Of a stretch of DNA of 64,000 bases, positions 24,323-40,234 are shown piece by piece. Position numbers and translations under genes: made by a program. The notes beneath the pieces were generated by a model. That model was not told the DNA's origin, searched no databases, and was given only the letters and a program-made list of their open reading frames with translations. The stretch spans positions 1,312,001-1,376,000 of the forward strand of contig NC_081822.1 of assembly GCF_030704535.1 (NCBI RefSeq). Direction: 5' to 3'. The first letter of the stretch is position 1. Each line of letters opens with the position of its first letter. Source of the stretch: Vitis vinifera (taxonomy: Eukaryota; Streptophyta; Magnoliopsida; Vitales; Vitaceae).

Positions 24323-24406
24323 AATGATGTGGGGGTCATACATGATGATAAGTACAGGTTGATAAATGATGTGGGGCCCATACATGATGATAAGTACAAG
24401 TTGATA
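24323..24406. repeat. 42-bp tandem duplication (two units)
   Basis: Two adjacent 42-bp units begin with AATGATGTGGGG at 24323 and 24365 and share CATACATGATGATAAGTACA. They differ at only a few bases, so the duplication is recent. Confidence 0.85.
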
Positions 24407-24739
24407 GGCAATCAACGATACATTTCTCAACTTGAAAAAATTGTTGTCACTTTTTAACAATTGCCTGTTTAAAAATTTGTTATTTTTTTTTCAAAAAAAT
24501 TGAGATTTTTTAAAGAATCTTGTAAAAAAAATAATTTTTAATATCTCATAAATAAAAACCATATCCTAAAGTTATTATATCGTTTTATATATAAAATATA
24601 CAATTAAAAACTTTGTTATCGTAATATAATGAATAATTATTTTTTATGAGTACTCATCAATTGAATAATATATAAATATTTAATTGACTAACATACATCT
24701 ATTAAATGGAATAACTCACAATTATTCATTGGGTAATAT

Positions 24740-25270
24740 AACAAGTGAAAAAATTAAATAAAAATAAATTAAATTATGTTGTAATATATTGTAATGATAA
24801 TGTATTTATATTGTAAGTATAATGCATTTATGCCGTATCTATATTTCATTACAAAAGTAATAATTTTAAAAATGTTTATTCATACCCTATTGGTATTAAT
24901 ACATCATATTAATATATTAACAACATTTATTTAGTATTTTGAAATTATTTAATAATTTTTGTATATATATATATAAACTACGTGAATTCAAATTAGTATT
25001 TCATTTGATTTCCGAAATTATTTATGATATAAGTATGTTGTGAAATATGGTATGATCATACAAAATTACAATTTTTATAAAAAATTTCATAAATTTCTTA
25101 ATTAGGTTTTATTGTAATGTATTGTAATGTAAGTGTATTTATATTGTAATTATAACATATTTTTGTTGTACTAATTGTATTTTATAATAAAAGTAATAAT
25201 ATTGAGGATCACCTTTTATACCTTATTAATTTTCAACATATCAAATATATTAATACCATCCACTCGATGC
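24740..25270. repeat. Diverged tandem duplication, period about 345 bp
   Basis: The block at about 24,770-24,920 (TGTAATATATTGTAATGATA, TGTATTTATATTGTAA, AAAAGTAATAATTTT and TACCCTATTGGTATTAATAC) is repeated at about 25,110-25,260 with the same order of words. No coding content. Confidence 0.5.
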
Positions 25271-25486
25271 ATTGAAAAAAAAAATTTATATGAAAATTAA
25301 AATTAAAAAAAACACTATGCAAAGGAAAAAAAATCATATAAATTTTTTAAAATTATTTTATTATAAAAATAAAAAATGATTAAACATTTTCCATCATTTT
25401 CTTATTCTTTTTAGAGAATCTAAATGAAAAATTAAACATTTTATCTTCCCTAAATTTAATACAAAAACATAATTTATCAATTTAAA

Positions 25487-25552
<66 letters not shown>

Positions 25553-26226
25553 CATCATTTTTATTATATAATTATAAAACTTATTTTTTTCTTCATAAAA
25601 TTAAAAATTAGAATAAAAATAAAAAAGGTAAAAAAACAATAAATGATATTTTGAAAATATTTTTTAAAAGTATTTTTGTTTTAAATAGTAAATTTAAATA
25701 ACAAATTATATATAATTATAAGGGTTAAACCCAAAATTTTGATATAAAATTTAAATATCAATAATTACAATATATGTGGGACCCATGTACCATAAATATA
25801 TTGACAAATCTAATAAAGTGTTTTAAATGCTTTGAATTTTAAAAGTTTTAGTTAAATGATGGTTTTAGTATATTAAGCCTATTAAAGTCATCCTCAAGAA
25901 TTATTAAAAGATACCACCCTTTCTAGTAATCATTCCGCCAATTCTCCCATTTTTTTTCTTTGCTTGTAGATATACTAAGCTACATGATACTTAAGACACA
26001 TAAGGGACAAAAAGCGAGCATCGTCAAGAACAAACAATCGGATAACCCAAGAAGAGATGCCCTTGTGCCAACTCCTCCCCTGCAACCAAACAAAACAATG
26101 TCACTGATTGAGAGTCCCTGTTAGTATATTACAAACAACACTGTCATAAACTTCAAGAAATTCCAAGCTCACCATAGCTGTATATATCACCATACCTTTA
26201 ATCAAACACCCTAATCAACAATAGAG
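25271..26226. other. AT-rich DNA with a long (TA)n microsatellite and the ceramidase promoter
   Basis: A pure (TA)n tract runs from about 25,493 to 25,549 and may vary in length between individuals. The final ~200 bases before 26227 are GC-richer and contain a TATA-like TATATATCACC near 26,180; this is the probable ceramidase promoter and 5' UTR. Confidence 0.6.
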
Positions 26227-29200
26227 ATGATGATAGCCAAACAACAATCATGCCCACAACTCCTGCCACTGATTTTCATCACACTAGGCCTCACTCATGC
26301 CACCTATGGAGGCTACCTGATAGGCATCGGGAGCTACGACATGACCGGTCCAGCTGCAGATGTGAACATGATGGGGTATGCCAACATTGAGCAGCACTCC
26401 GCTGGGATCCATTTCCGGCTAAGGGCGAGGGCCTTCATTGTGGCTGAGGGTCCCCAGGGGGTCAGGTTTGCTTTTGTAAACCTTGATGCTGGAATGGCTT
26501 CACAGCTTGTTACAATCAAAGTACTTGAGAGACTCAAATCAAGGTACTTAGCATAAATTCAATGCTGTAAAACGGATAAACCCTTTGATTAATGGATGTG
26601 AAATGTTGTGTTTTTCTGTTGAAGGTATGGGAATTTGTACAATGAAGATAATTTGGCAATCAGTGGCACTCATACTCATGCAGGGCCAGGGGGCTATTTG
26701 CAGTATTATGTTTACTCTATAACTACTGCAGGCTTTGTCCCTCAGTCTTTTGATGCCATTGTCACTGCAGTTGAGCTGAGTATAGTTCAGGCTCATGAAA
26801 ACCTCAAGCCTGGTTCAGTTTTCATCAACAAGGGTGAGCATTTTCATAGTATGTGTAAACACAAAGAGTACTGGTTGATGATCATTTAATTGAAGACAAG
26901 TACTTTTGTAGGGGATGTAGAGAATGCAGGAATTAGCAGGAGTCCAAGTGCTTACCTTGTCAACCCAGCAGACGAGAGAGCACGATATTCAACTGATGTT
27001 GATACCGAAATGACCCTTTTGAAGTTCATCAATGGGGAGAGCGGGAAGAGCATTGGAGCATTCAGCTGGTTTGCAACACATGGTACCTCTATGAGCAAAG
27101 ACAACAGGCTTATCAGTGGAGACAACAAGGGTGCTGCTGCTAGATTCTTCGAGGATTGGTTCACTTCCACCACCAAATCATCCTCCAAAGTCATTGGCAA
27201 CACATCTGCTACATTATGTAGGCAATCTTTCCACTATTAAGTTGTCATGATCAGGGACATTCTTGTGGCTTAAGCTGATCCTTCATCCTTGGTTTTTCTG
27301 TGAAATATAGCAGATAGCAGACTGATTCAAAAGGCCAAGGAAATCAACGCCACAGGAGGGACAAGTTGTGGGAAAACAACCAGCCAAAGCTTCAAAGTTC
27401 GGAAGAATGATAACTCCCGATTTGTGGGAGCGTTTTGCCAATCCAATGTTGGAGATGTGACTCCAAACGTGCTTGGCGCATTCTGCAATGACACTGGATT
27501 GCCTTGTGATTTCAATCACTCCTCATGCCATGGCAATAACCAGCTTTGTCTGGGGCGTGGACCTGGGTAGTAGTAACACTTCCTCTTAGATGAGCTTGTG
27601 CCTATTCTTAAAACTATGCTTATACTCTGAATAACGTGGGCTTGGGAATTGTGATTCTGCACAACAGATACCCTGATGAAATACTGAGCACAAAGATCAT
27701 AGGGGAGAGACAGTTCCAAACTGCAGTGGATCTATTCAAGTATGCTAAAGAGGAATTGACAGGGAAGGTCGACTATCGCCATACGTATCTGAATTTTACA
27801 GATATTGAGGTGGAGTTAGATGGAAACAATGTGGTCAGGACATGCCCTGCAGCGCTTGGCCCAGGTTTTGCCGCTGGAACTACAGATGGACCGGGTTTCC
27901 CTGGATTTCAACAAGGAGATACAGAGGTTGGCAGAGTTTTTTTGGGCCAGAAGGCCCATAAGACTTCCACTGTGGGTGTCATGGTTGTTGAGTCTCTGAT
28001 GAGATGTGTCATATGTATGCAGATCAGTGAGGAGTGGAAGAGGTTTAGAGACTCCCTGAAAAAACCCAGCAAGTACCAAGAGGACTGTCAACAGCCCAAG
28101 CCTGTTTTGCTTGATACTGGTGAAATGTTCAAACCCTATGCCTGGGCAGTAAGACCCCTTCACCATTCTCCTTATTCATTAACCATAAAATATCTATTCT
28201 ATTTGCTTAGAACACAAATATCAATATGTCATTGTCGAAAGAAACAAGACGAGTACAGATGATCTAAGAGACAAGAAAGCACAAAGATATAAGTGCCTAC
28301 AACTTCTAATCACGGGCATGTGCTTGTAGACTAGATTATCAACAATGATTTACTATGTGGTATTGTTGATTCTAATTTGTTCATGTGAACATAAATGCAG
28401 CCAGCCATACTTCCCATTCAAATACTCAGGTTAGGGAAATTGGTCATCCTTTCTGTGCCAGGAGGTTTGTTTTCCTTGCCATCGACTCTCACAATTGAAA
28501 TTACTCATTCTTTCACCCCCTAAATGCTCTTTGTAGATATCACTACATGGTATAATCCTTGACAAAAGTTACCCTGCTCATGCCAGCATCAATTTGAGGA
28601 TTTGCTCATCATGAATAACCTCTAAAATTTTTGGTATTAATTTGCAGAGTTCACAACAATGGCAGGGCGGAGACTAAGGGAGGCAGTTAAGGAGACGCTT
28701 GTAAGTAATGGAAATGGGGAATTTGATGATGACACCCATATTGTAATAGCAGGTCTCACAAACACTTACTCGCAATATATTGCAACTTTTGAAGAATACA
28801 AGCAACAACGATATGAGGTATATGCTATCACACTTGCAATGTATCATACTAGAAACTCAATTAGTAGTTGCTCACTAACAGGATTCATATTACAAGATAT
28901 CAGGCATAGAAGAATAAAGAGATCACATCAACAATCTTTTTGGCATAAACAGAAATCATATCCTTGGGGTTCTGCAAGGGCCTTTAGTTTTCTCTAGATG
29001 GATCCATAGGATCATCCTCATGGGATTCTATGGGGTTTAAATTTTCATTGAGAACTCACTAATTCATCACTACTTAGTTGCTTACTAATACTTGCTAGTA
29101 CATAATGAATTGCACAGGCTTCTTCAACACTTTATGGTCCACATACATTATCAGCATACATCCAGGAATTTAAGAAATTAGCCGAAGCAATGGCAAAGGG

Positions 29201-29669
29201 AGAAAACATGATCAAAGGCCCATCACCACCAGATCTTTCTTCTGTTCAACAAAGCTACTTAATCGACCCTACTGGTGACTCACCTCCCCCTGGCAAAAAA
29301 TTTGGTGATGTAAAACAAGACATAACTATACCAAAACGCGGCTCATTCCAAAAGGGAGAAAGGCCAAGTGCCACATTTTGGAGCGCAAACCCTAGATATG
29401 ACATATTGACAGAAGGCACATTTGCAGTGGTAGAGATGCTTCAAGGGGAACGGTGGGTTCCGGCCTATGATGATGATGATTTCTGCTTGTATTTCAAGTG
29501 GAAAGTAGAAAGTGGTACCTTCTATGGCCTAGCAACCATTGAATGGGAAGTGCCAGAGGATGCTGTCTCTGGGGTTTACCGGCTAAGGCACTTTGGATCA
29601 TCAAAGAAAACAAAGGAATCCCCAACTGAATATTTTACCGGTGCCTCTAGTGCATTTTCAGTGTCATAA
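26227..29669 (+). CDS. Neutral ceramidase, nine exons
   Basis: Exons 26227-26543, 26625-26833, 26912-27217, 27311-27566, 27668-27926, 28023-28148, 28401-28464, 28648-28817 and 29118-29669 join in phase to 2259 nt (752 aa), the normal length for plant enzymes. The acceptor of exon 4 could also be 27314. The enzyme hydrolyses ceramide to a sphingoid base and a fatty acid at neutral pH, in secretory or surface membranes. A hydrophobic signal peptide covers about residues 1-27. Zinc-binding signatures are SGTHTHAGPGGY (about 119-130) and ATHGTSM (His232). The conserved hexapeptide reads GDVTPN (about 325-330), where the family normally has GDVSPN with the nucleophilic serine. Later landmarks are LLDTGEMFKPYAWA, VPGEFTTMAGRRLREA and GLTNTYSQYIATFEEY, and the C-terminal beta domain is complete. 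It converges with the ADH-like gene, 194 bp apart. Confidence 0.93.
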
Positions 29670-29863
29670 AGAGGAACTCACTGAGTTTATTAGGCACATG
29701 TCCTTTGAACACAGAAAAATAAGAGCAGTTCATCCTTCAACATATAGATTCATAATGGATACATCTATACCAAAAGGACTAAAATGTTTGTATATAATGA
29801 GTTCCAATACAGCATAAAACAAGAGCTGCCATTGAAGAGGCAAGATTCGTGGGAGGATCTCAC

Positions 29864-33301
<3,438 letters not shown>

Positions 33302-34510
33302 CCTCTCTCCCACACTGTATCAAACAAAATCTCTATGAGGCTGTTCCCAGAACCGACCTCAATCTTCAAATTGACACGAGACCGGAGAGAATATCCAGCG
33401 ATGAGAAACAGACAATAATAGACAAATTAAAAATATACTACTGACCAATCACCACTTCAACTGACGGCTGCCGAGTGCTGCCTTTCACTCGAGGACTTTC
33501 TAATTTGGACCTCCAAATATGAAAGAGGGTAGTTGGTAATGATTTCCCTTTTCTTTCTCCTTTTTAAAGACCTCAGGTAAGAATCATAAGATAATAGTGG
33601 AGACTTCAATGGCAATTTCGTTAATTTATCTAGTTTTTTTGGTAGCCCACCTCTTACGACCAATTCCATATCGTTGATTGGACGCTTATTATTTTTTCTT
33701 TAATTTCATTTGGAAAAATTGTTTATTTTATTAGTACTAAATGTGAATGACAAATTATTTTATCACTTTATTTGATCTCCTACGATACGGACAGGCTTTT
33801 TATCTTTATTTTTAATTATCATTTCATTGGTTAAAGGTATCCTTCCAAGAAAAAGGACAAACATGCGGACATACGAGTTAAAATATATATATATATGATT
33901 AACACACTTTAAAAAATTAATATAATTTTTTATGTTTATAAAATACATCATCACCCAACCATCTACTAATTAAAATAAATAAATAAAATTAAAATATTGA
34001 TAGTATAAGTCAATCCTTAATATTTCAAACCAAATATAACAAAACTAATTAAGGCTTCGTGATTCAATATTGATAATAAGTTAATTTTAATTATATTTAT
34101 TTTCACCTGAATAGAAAAAAATTAAATGTTTTAAATTTTTATATTCTATTAAAAAATAAACATCACAAGTTAATGAAAAAATTATTATTTCTTTTTAATT
34201 TCTATTCATATTTTACTTATTAAAATCAAATAAGAGAATTTTGATTTTTTTTCCCTTTTATATTAATATTTTTCATGCTCAAACACAATCTTAGAAGAAA
34301 AAAAAAATTATATTTTTCCTTATTTATTTGAACTTATATCCCATCTTTTTTTTTTGTTTTTGTTTTTGTTTTTTTTTTTCATTAGTTTATTTTATTATTT
34401 CACCATAATAATTAAACATTATAATAAAATTTTAATTTCCATTATTCTTGTTACACCATTTTCTTTCATCTACCTAATCTCTTTTTCATCATTTTAGTAG
34501 ACTTAGCTTG
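33302..34510. other. ADH copy 1 promoter, then AT-rich DNA
   Basis: About 350 bases upstream of ADH copy 1 are mixed-composition promoter or 5' UTR sequence. The rest is very AT-rich, with poly-T runs near 34,345-34,380. No gene or element recognised. Confidence 0.45.
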
Positions 34511-34699
34511 TGTAACGCTCAAGATTATGTTCCTTACAATTTAAATCATAGTGCCTAACTGTCAGCCCCTTAGCCACTTGATCTAGACCGGGAAAAATAG
34601 GCCTCATGGGTAGGCCTTGCACCCATGAGAGCCTAGGTTGAAAGCAAGGGAAGCCTAGAGGGTTGGTGGTTCGAATCCTTGAAGCTTAGTGGGAGAATC

Positions 34700-34860
34700 A
34701 CAAAGGAGCCAGACGAGCACCGCACGCGCACCGCGGGCGAGCCAGACGAGCACCGCGCGCGCACCGTGGGCGAGCCAGACACGCACCGCGCGCGCACCAC
34801 GGATGAGCCAGGCGCGCACCAAGGGCAAGCCAGACAGGCACCATGCGCACCTTGAAGGCA
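34700..34860. repeat. GC-rich 33-bp tandem repeats inside the LTR
   Basis: About four to five units of ~33 bp, built on GAGCCAGACGAGCACC plus GCGCGCACCG, run in tandem with increasing divergence toward the 3' end. Read in one frame, each unit is 11 codons (SQTSTARAPRA-like), but the surrounding frame is not a recognisable gene. Confidence 0.8.
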
Positions 34861-34998
34861 CTTGGGCTAAGGAGTGGTGCAGAGGGATATTTTGGGAATT
34901 TAAATTAATTTGTATTTATTTAAATATTTCATTATGTCTCCTCAGACATATTGATGTCTCCTCCAGAAACTTTGAAAACGGCCCGTATTGCTCTTTAA

Positions 34999-35018
34999 GG
35001 GGGGGGGGGGGGGGGGGT
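34999..35018. repeat. Poly-G tract
   Basis: A run of about 18 G within the GC-rich LTR. Such runs are prone to length error in sequencing and can form quadruplex structures on the plus strand. Confidence 0.8.
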
Positions 35019-36052
35019 GGGTGTCTCAAGGGAGATGAGCACCAAGGGCGAGCCTTGACCGCACCAAGAAGGCATCCTGGCATGGCAATTGAGCATGCAC
35101 ACATGGGCTCCACGACATGTGTGGCATGCAACCTGTGGCTGCAGCAGCACGGGGCATGATGCGGCCTAGCCCCTCCCCGCGCCAGCACGAGGACGCCTAA
35201 ACCTTGTGCAAGCGAACCAGCCAAGAAGACCATGGGCGCAATGCCATGGCCAGATGGGGCATCAGACAAACAGCCGATTAGCACCCAGACGCCTATGCAC
35301 AGCACAGGGGCGCAATGCCCTGTGCACCAAGAGGGAACAGCCAAGGGCGCAATGCCATGGCTCGTTGAAGCGGAACCTGACACAGGAAGGGAAAGCAACA
35401 GGCCCAGACCATGGGCACCTCGACATGGCTTGGGCTCACTCATCAGTGTGAGGGAGGCACACTGATACAGCTTGGACAGCTAGTAAGCAAGTCAAGGAGC
35501 TGCATAGACTGACAGGGGGCTGAGGCAATGCTGATGCAAGTGGGTGGTTTCTCAGCAAGCCACCATCTGGGTGGTGGGTGGTTATACCAGCAGTTCAGAG
35601 CGGTTCTGAGCAGTTGCACCACCACCTGATGAGAAACTGCAGGGCTAGTCTTTTAAATAGGACTCCTGCAGCCTTGAGAGAGAGAGAGAGGAAGGAGAGG
35701 AAGAGGATCTCTGAATGCTTGGGTTGTAAGCATCATCCTCTGGCTCAAGGAACAATTTTGTATCTTGTAGGTTGAGAACTAATACAAGTTGGGAAGACAT
35801 TCCTGTAACCTCGTGTGTCCTTGTCTCTCTTTGGTTTGCTGTTGCTTGTGTGTGTGAGTGTTGTGAAGACTGGGAAGGAAGGTTGGCTAAGGAGGGGTCC
35901 TTAGCACCGCACACCAGGTGAAAAATTTAGGGTGATTTTCGAGGGTGTGACACTAACCATTATATTCAATTTAACATTATTCTTAGTGGCGAGGTTCAAT
36001 AATTGCTGTGGTTATTCCATTCCGGCTAACCGATATATTTCAGCGTCGTTGT

Positions 36053-36265
36053 CCATTTTGAGCGCGTGAATGAAAACTACCCGCTCGGCCACTACTTAAT
36101 GCACATTCGATGTGGGACAGCCAAAAAGTCTTGAAAGAAAATAAAGAGGAGAAATCTTTTATTCCCATTTTGAGCGTGTGAATCGGCAAACTTCATTAAT
36201 GCCCATTCGATGTGGGTCAGTAAGAGAAAACAAAGAGGGACCACATTATAGAGGAGAAATCTTTT
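36053..36265. repeat. Tandem duplication, period about 112 bp
   Basis: CCATTTTGAGCGCGTGAAT at 36053 and CCATTTTGAGCGTGTGAAT at 36165 start two units. Both also contain CATTCGATGTGGG and GAGGAGAAATCTTTT in the same order. Confidence 0.8.
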
Positions 36266-36424
36266 GTTCTTTAAAATATTTTTTTCACCATTTTACATTT
36301 GTGACGGCATAATCTATCTAAGCTGAATGGGTCAAACTTTGATAAAGTATGCCATGGGATAGAGTTGAATTTATTATTTTTAAATTATGTTAATTATTTT
36401 TTATTTAAAATATAGAAAAACCAT

Positions 36425-37055
36425 AGTAAAAATATTTATCATAAACTTATTTATCAAACTCAACTTAAAGTCAAATCGATAATTTTCAACTTTCACCCGA
36501 CACATTGGAAACTTCGATCCTATTATAATTTATGAGTTGTCACATCAAGGAGACTCGTAATAAATTTTTTAAATAAATACACTTATTTTCTATTTTTAAA
36601 AATAAAAAATAGTAACAAATTTGATATAAAATATAAAATTTTAAAAGGTTTAGATTGAAAATTAATAATTTTTAAAAACAGATTAAAAAAAATAAAGATA
36701 TTAGAAAAAATATAACCTTAAATTTTAAATTTTTTTATAGGTATAAGACAAGTATAAATTTTTTATACAAGAGTTTCTATATTTTATATAAAAAATTTTA
36801 TTTTTAAAAATAAAAAATAGGAATTGTATGTAGATTAAACTTCAATATTTAAAATTTTATTTTTTAATATGACTGGTGTATTTTAAGGTATTTTATTTAT
36901 TCAAAAAAATTATTATAAGTCTTCTTTGATCTGAAAACTCATAAATTATAATGGAACCTAAGTTTTCTACCTGTTTAGTGCAAGTTGAAAATTGTCAACC
37001 TTAAAGTAAAGTTTCACGTAGATCAGACATATCGATAGATAAGTTTCCAATAAAT
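36425..37055. repeat. Foldback / MITE-like inverted repeat (~0.6 kb)
   Basis: The left part (ATTTATCATAAACTTATTTA, GATAATTTTCAACTT, TATTATAATTTATGAGTTGT) is matched in reverse complement by the right part (ACTCATAAATTATAATGG, CAAGTTGAAAATTGTC, GATAGATAAGTTTCC). The AT-rich centre lies near 36,740. No transposase frame is present, so this is a non-autonomous foldback element. Confidence 0.65.
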
Positions 37056-37735
37056 TAGTAGGGTTGGTACCAAAATATCATTTTCAGTACCAAATCCTCA
37101 ATCTTGGACCAATGGCAAGATGCCACATGTCGGGATTAGTTGAATAAAAACTTGCTCGGTAAGTTACCAATCGGTCAACCACCATCCAAAAATTTCAACT
37201 CTTTACAACATGCAATTATGTAATTTGAGGAATTATTTTTAAAAAATTGGAAAATATTAAATAATTTGTAAAAATATAAATTTTGTTAAAGAGAAATTAG
37301 AATTTATTTTATTTTGTAAAATAAAGTCATAACCAGGGTGAAGCAATAAATAAATAAATTTAAAATAAACTAAATATTGTAAAAAAAAATAATTTGGTGA
37401 TATAATTTATAAATTTAGAGTTAATTTATTTATTTTATTTTAATTTGAAATTGTTTGCTTGGATGAATATTGAAAGTGTGAAAAAAAAAATATTTGGTTT
37501 ATAAAGTGAAAAAAAAATGAATAATTGTAAATAGACATTTATAAAAAAATTGAAATAAGTATCCATTGTTTAAAATTTAAAATAATTATATACTAATTAT
37601 TAATTGAAAAGTATATTAATAAATTATTTCTTATAATTTAAATTTAATTACATAAAATATTGGTTGAAATATTAAATATACAAAAAGATAATATAATTAG
37701 TAACAACATGAAATTCCACACCTTTGTAGTATTTT
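37056..37735. other. AT-rich intergenic DNA
   Basis: No gene or clear repeat found. The sequence is dominated by short A/T runs. Confidence 0.4.
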
Positions 37736-37739
37736 TAGA

Positions 37740-39110
37740 TTTCGATTTTTTGAGACATTGATTGAACACCATTTTAATGCAATTAACATATTTAAATAAT
37801 GTCTAAGTCATATGAAGTCCAAATTTTTTTGTAGAAGTTCAAAGAAATGGAGATTCGGGAGGATACAAAGAATATAGAGATTCTTCACACTCTTCATAAC
37901 CTTATTAATTTTTTAGTATTTTTCTATTTCTATTTTTTCTGAACACCTTATAATCTAATTAGCCTATTTAAACAATATTCAAGTCATATGAAGTCCAAAA
38001 AAATTTCTAGAAGTTTAAAGAAGTGGGGATTCGGGAAGGTATGAAAAATGTGAGCATTTCTAATTTTTTGGTATTCTTTTATTTTGATTTTTCTTGGCAT
38101 CAATTGAAACCCCCCACCCCCCTCCCCCTCTTCCCACCTTAAATGTAATTAACCTATTTAAACAATGTCAATGTTGAAGCCATATGAGGTCAAAAAAAAA
38201 TTTAGAAGTTTAAAGAAGTAGAGATTCGGGAGCATATAAAGAATTTCTTTGTACCATTGCTAATTTTTAGTATTTTTCTATTTCAATTGAACATCTTCTA
38301 AGTATAATTAACCTTTTCATACGGTATACAACTCATATGAAGTCCAAATTTTTTTTTTAGAAGTTCAAAGGAGTGGAGATTTGGGAGGATACGACGAATA
38401 TGAAGATTCTTCATATTCTTCGCACCCTTGCTAATATTAAATATTTTTCAATTTCGATTTTTCTGGGCATCAATTGAACATCTCCTAAGTGTAATTAACT
38501 TATTCAAACAATATCGTAGTAATATGAGATCGAGAAATTTTTTTAGAACTTCAAAGAAGTGGATATTTAAGAGGGTACCAATAATGTGAGGAATACCCTT
38601 ACTAATTTTTTAATATTTTTAGATTTCGGTTTTTTAAGACATCAATTGAATACCCTCTAAGTGTAATTAACCTATTAAAACAATGTTGAAGTCATATAAG
38701 GTCCAATTTTCTTTTTTAGAAGTTCAAAGAAATGGAGATTCGGGAGGGCACAAAGAATGTGAGGATTGCTCACATTCTTCATACCCTCACTGATTTTTTA
38801 GTATTTTTTATTTTGATTTTTCCAAGTATCAATTGATTATTTCTAAGTGTAATTAACATATTCAAATAATATCCAAACCATATGAGATCTAATTTTTTAT
38901 TTTTTATTTTTTATTTTTTAGAATTTCAAAGAGGTGGGAATTTGGGAGGATATGAATCTTCACATTCTTTGTATCTTTGCTAATTTTTTTTAGTATTTTT
39001 TTTATTTCAATTTTTTTGGGTATCAATTGAACATCCCCTAAGCGTAATTAACTATTTAAATAATGTCAGTCATATGAGGTTCAAAATTTTTTTAGAAAAA
39101 GGAAGAAATA
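37740..39110. repeat. Satellite-like tandem array, about seven units of 150-200 bp
   Basis: Each unit repeats the same order of words: CATCAATTGAACA, CTAAGTGTAATTAACC, a run like CATATGAAGTCCAA, AGAAGTTCAAAGAAGTGGAG, ATTCGGGAGG, and then CTAATTTTTTAGTATTTTT. The GGAGATTCGGGAGG landmark falls near 37,850, 38,027, 38,221, 38,373, 38,552, 38,733 and 38,935, giving spacings of about 150-200 bp. The units have diverged and carry local insertions, including a C-rich insert at 38,107-38,135. I do not recognise the family. Confidence 0.8.
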
Positions 39111-40230
39111 TGTAGAAGAGAGAAGGACGGGCAGGAAGACATGCTCCAGCAGGTAGCAATCGACTACCTATTCCAGCTTTGATTATTATTATTATTATTT
39201 TTTTTTTACCACTTACCATTTGGAAGACTCAAATTAAAATTCTCCCATCCACCGACTCAAATTGCAAGGAAGCATGATATCTCCGGTGGCACCGTAAATT
39301 TTTCCTAAATTAGCATTCCAACTTATCTAATGGAAGTTGTACATTGGGAACACTTAATACATTTTCTCTCAAAAAGGGTTTGGAAGTTGAAGTCCACTCG
39401 ATGATTATTTGATGACAATTTTTAAAAATTAATTTTTAAAAAACAGGTTTTTATTGTTTTCATAAACAGAATTATGTAAACCAAATTATTAAAAAAAGTT
39501 TTTTAGTTCATTCTTTGTGAAGTCATCCCGTTTTTACGTGCATTGTAATTTTTTTCCATTAAAAGCACTCTATCCAAAGCACTTTAAATTTGTTCTTAAA
39601 AATTGTTTTGTTTTCATAACAAATTCTTAAAAAATTATTTTTCAATCAAAGTTTATCAACTAAAGAATTGTTTTCAATTTTCAAAATTATTTTAAAAAAC
39701 ATTTGTCCAATTAAAAATCTCTCCAAAACTTTCATCTTAGAATATAAACAAAAATAAACATTAGGACATATATTTATGCACGATAAAGTTGTTGGTGCAT
39801 GATCAACAATGCTCATATCCGAAAAACTTTTTCTGCGTAAATGACAAATGCACCTGTAATAAAGAGTAATTGAATGGTTTTTCTAGGCACATTCCTTTGA
39901 AACTTAAATTAATCACAGAATAGTCGAACAAAAAGTAGTTGGAAGATGGTTGTATACCTTAATTCTGATATTTGATGACTATTTATCTTTAACTAAGTCA
40001 TAACGCTTTTCATGTGCTTCAATTGCTTTTAACACCATTAATTGGCATGCGTAATAGTTTTTGAGCTTTAAAGTCTATCGTTTATGCTCATTCTTATGAA
40101 TTGTTATGATGTAATGGTTGTTACGTTCAATATACTTGATTAATGTCATATTTAGTGCCTCATAGATAATAATAAAAAGTGCTCGAGTAAGCTACCATCA
40201 ATATGAGGATTTGGCCCACAACAAGTTAAC
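39111..40230. other. AT-rich intergenic DNA
   Basis: No gene or recognisable element. A TTATTATTATT stretch lies near 39,183 and complementary poly-A/T runs are frequent. Confidence 0.4.
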
Positions 40231-40234
40231 TCTA

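Larger units (their letters stand above)
34511..35952. mobile_element. Probable solo LTR of a gypsy-like retrotransposon (1.44 kb)
   Basis: The block is bounded by TGTAACGCTCAAG at 34511 and GAGGGTGTGACA ending at 35952, the TGTAAC...GTGACA style of many plant Ty3/gypsy LTRs. It is strikingly GC-richer than its surroundings. A TATA-like TTTTAAATAGGA near 35,653 precedes a GA-rich tract, as in an LTR promoter and R region. No gag-pol sequence adjoins it, so it is a solo LTR or a non-autonomous element. The flanking 5-mers (GCTTG and CTAAC) do not match, so I have no target duplication to support it. Confidence 0.6.

Noticed and set aside
34511-35952. Protein-coding gene in the GC-rich block (156-175 aa frames)
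   Set aside because: Frames are created by the 33-bp repeats and GC bias; LTR-like ends and the TATA plus GA-rich leader fit a transposable element better.
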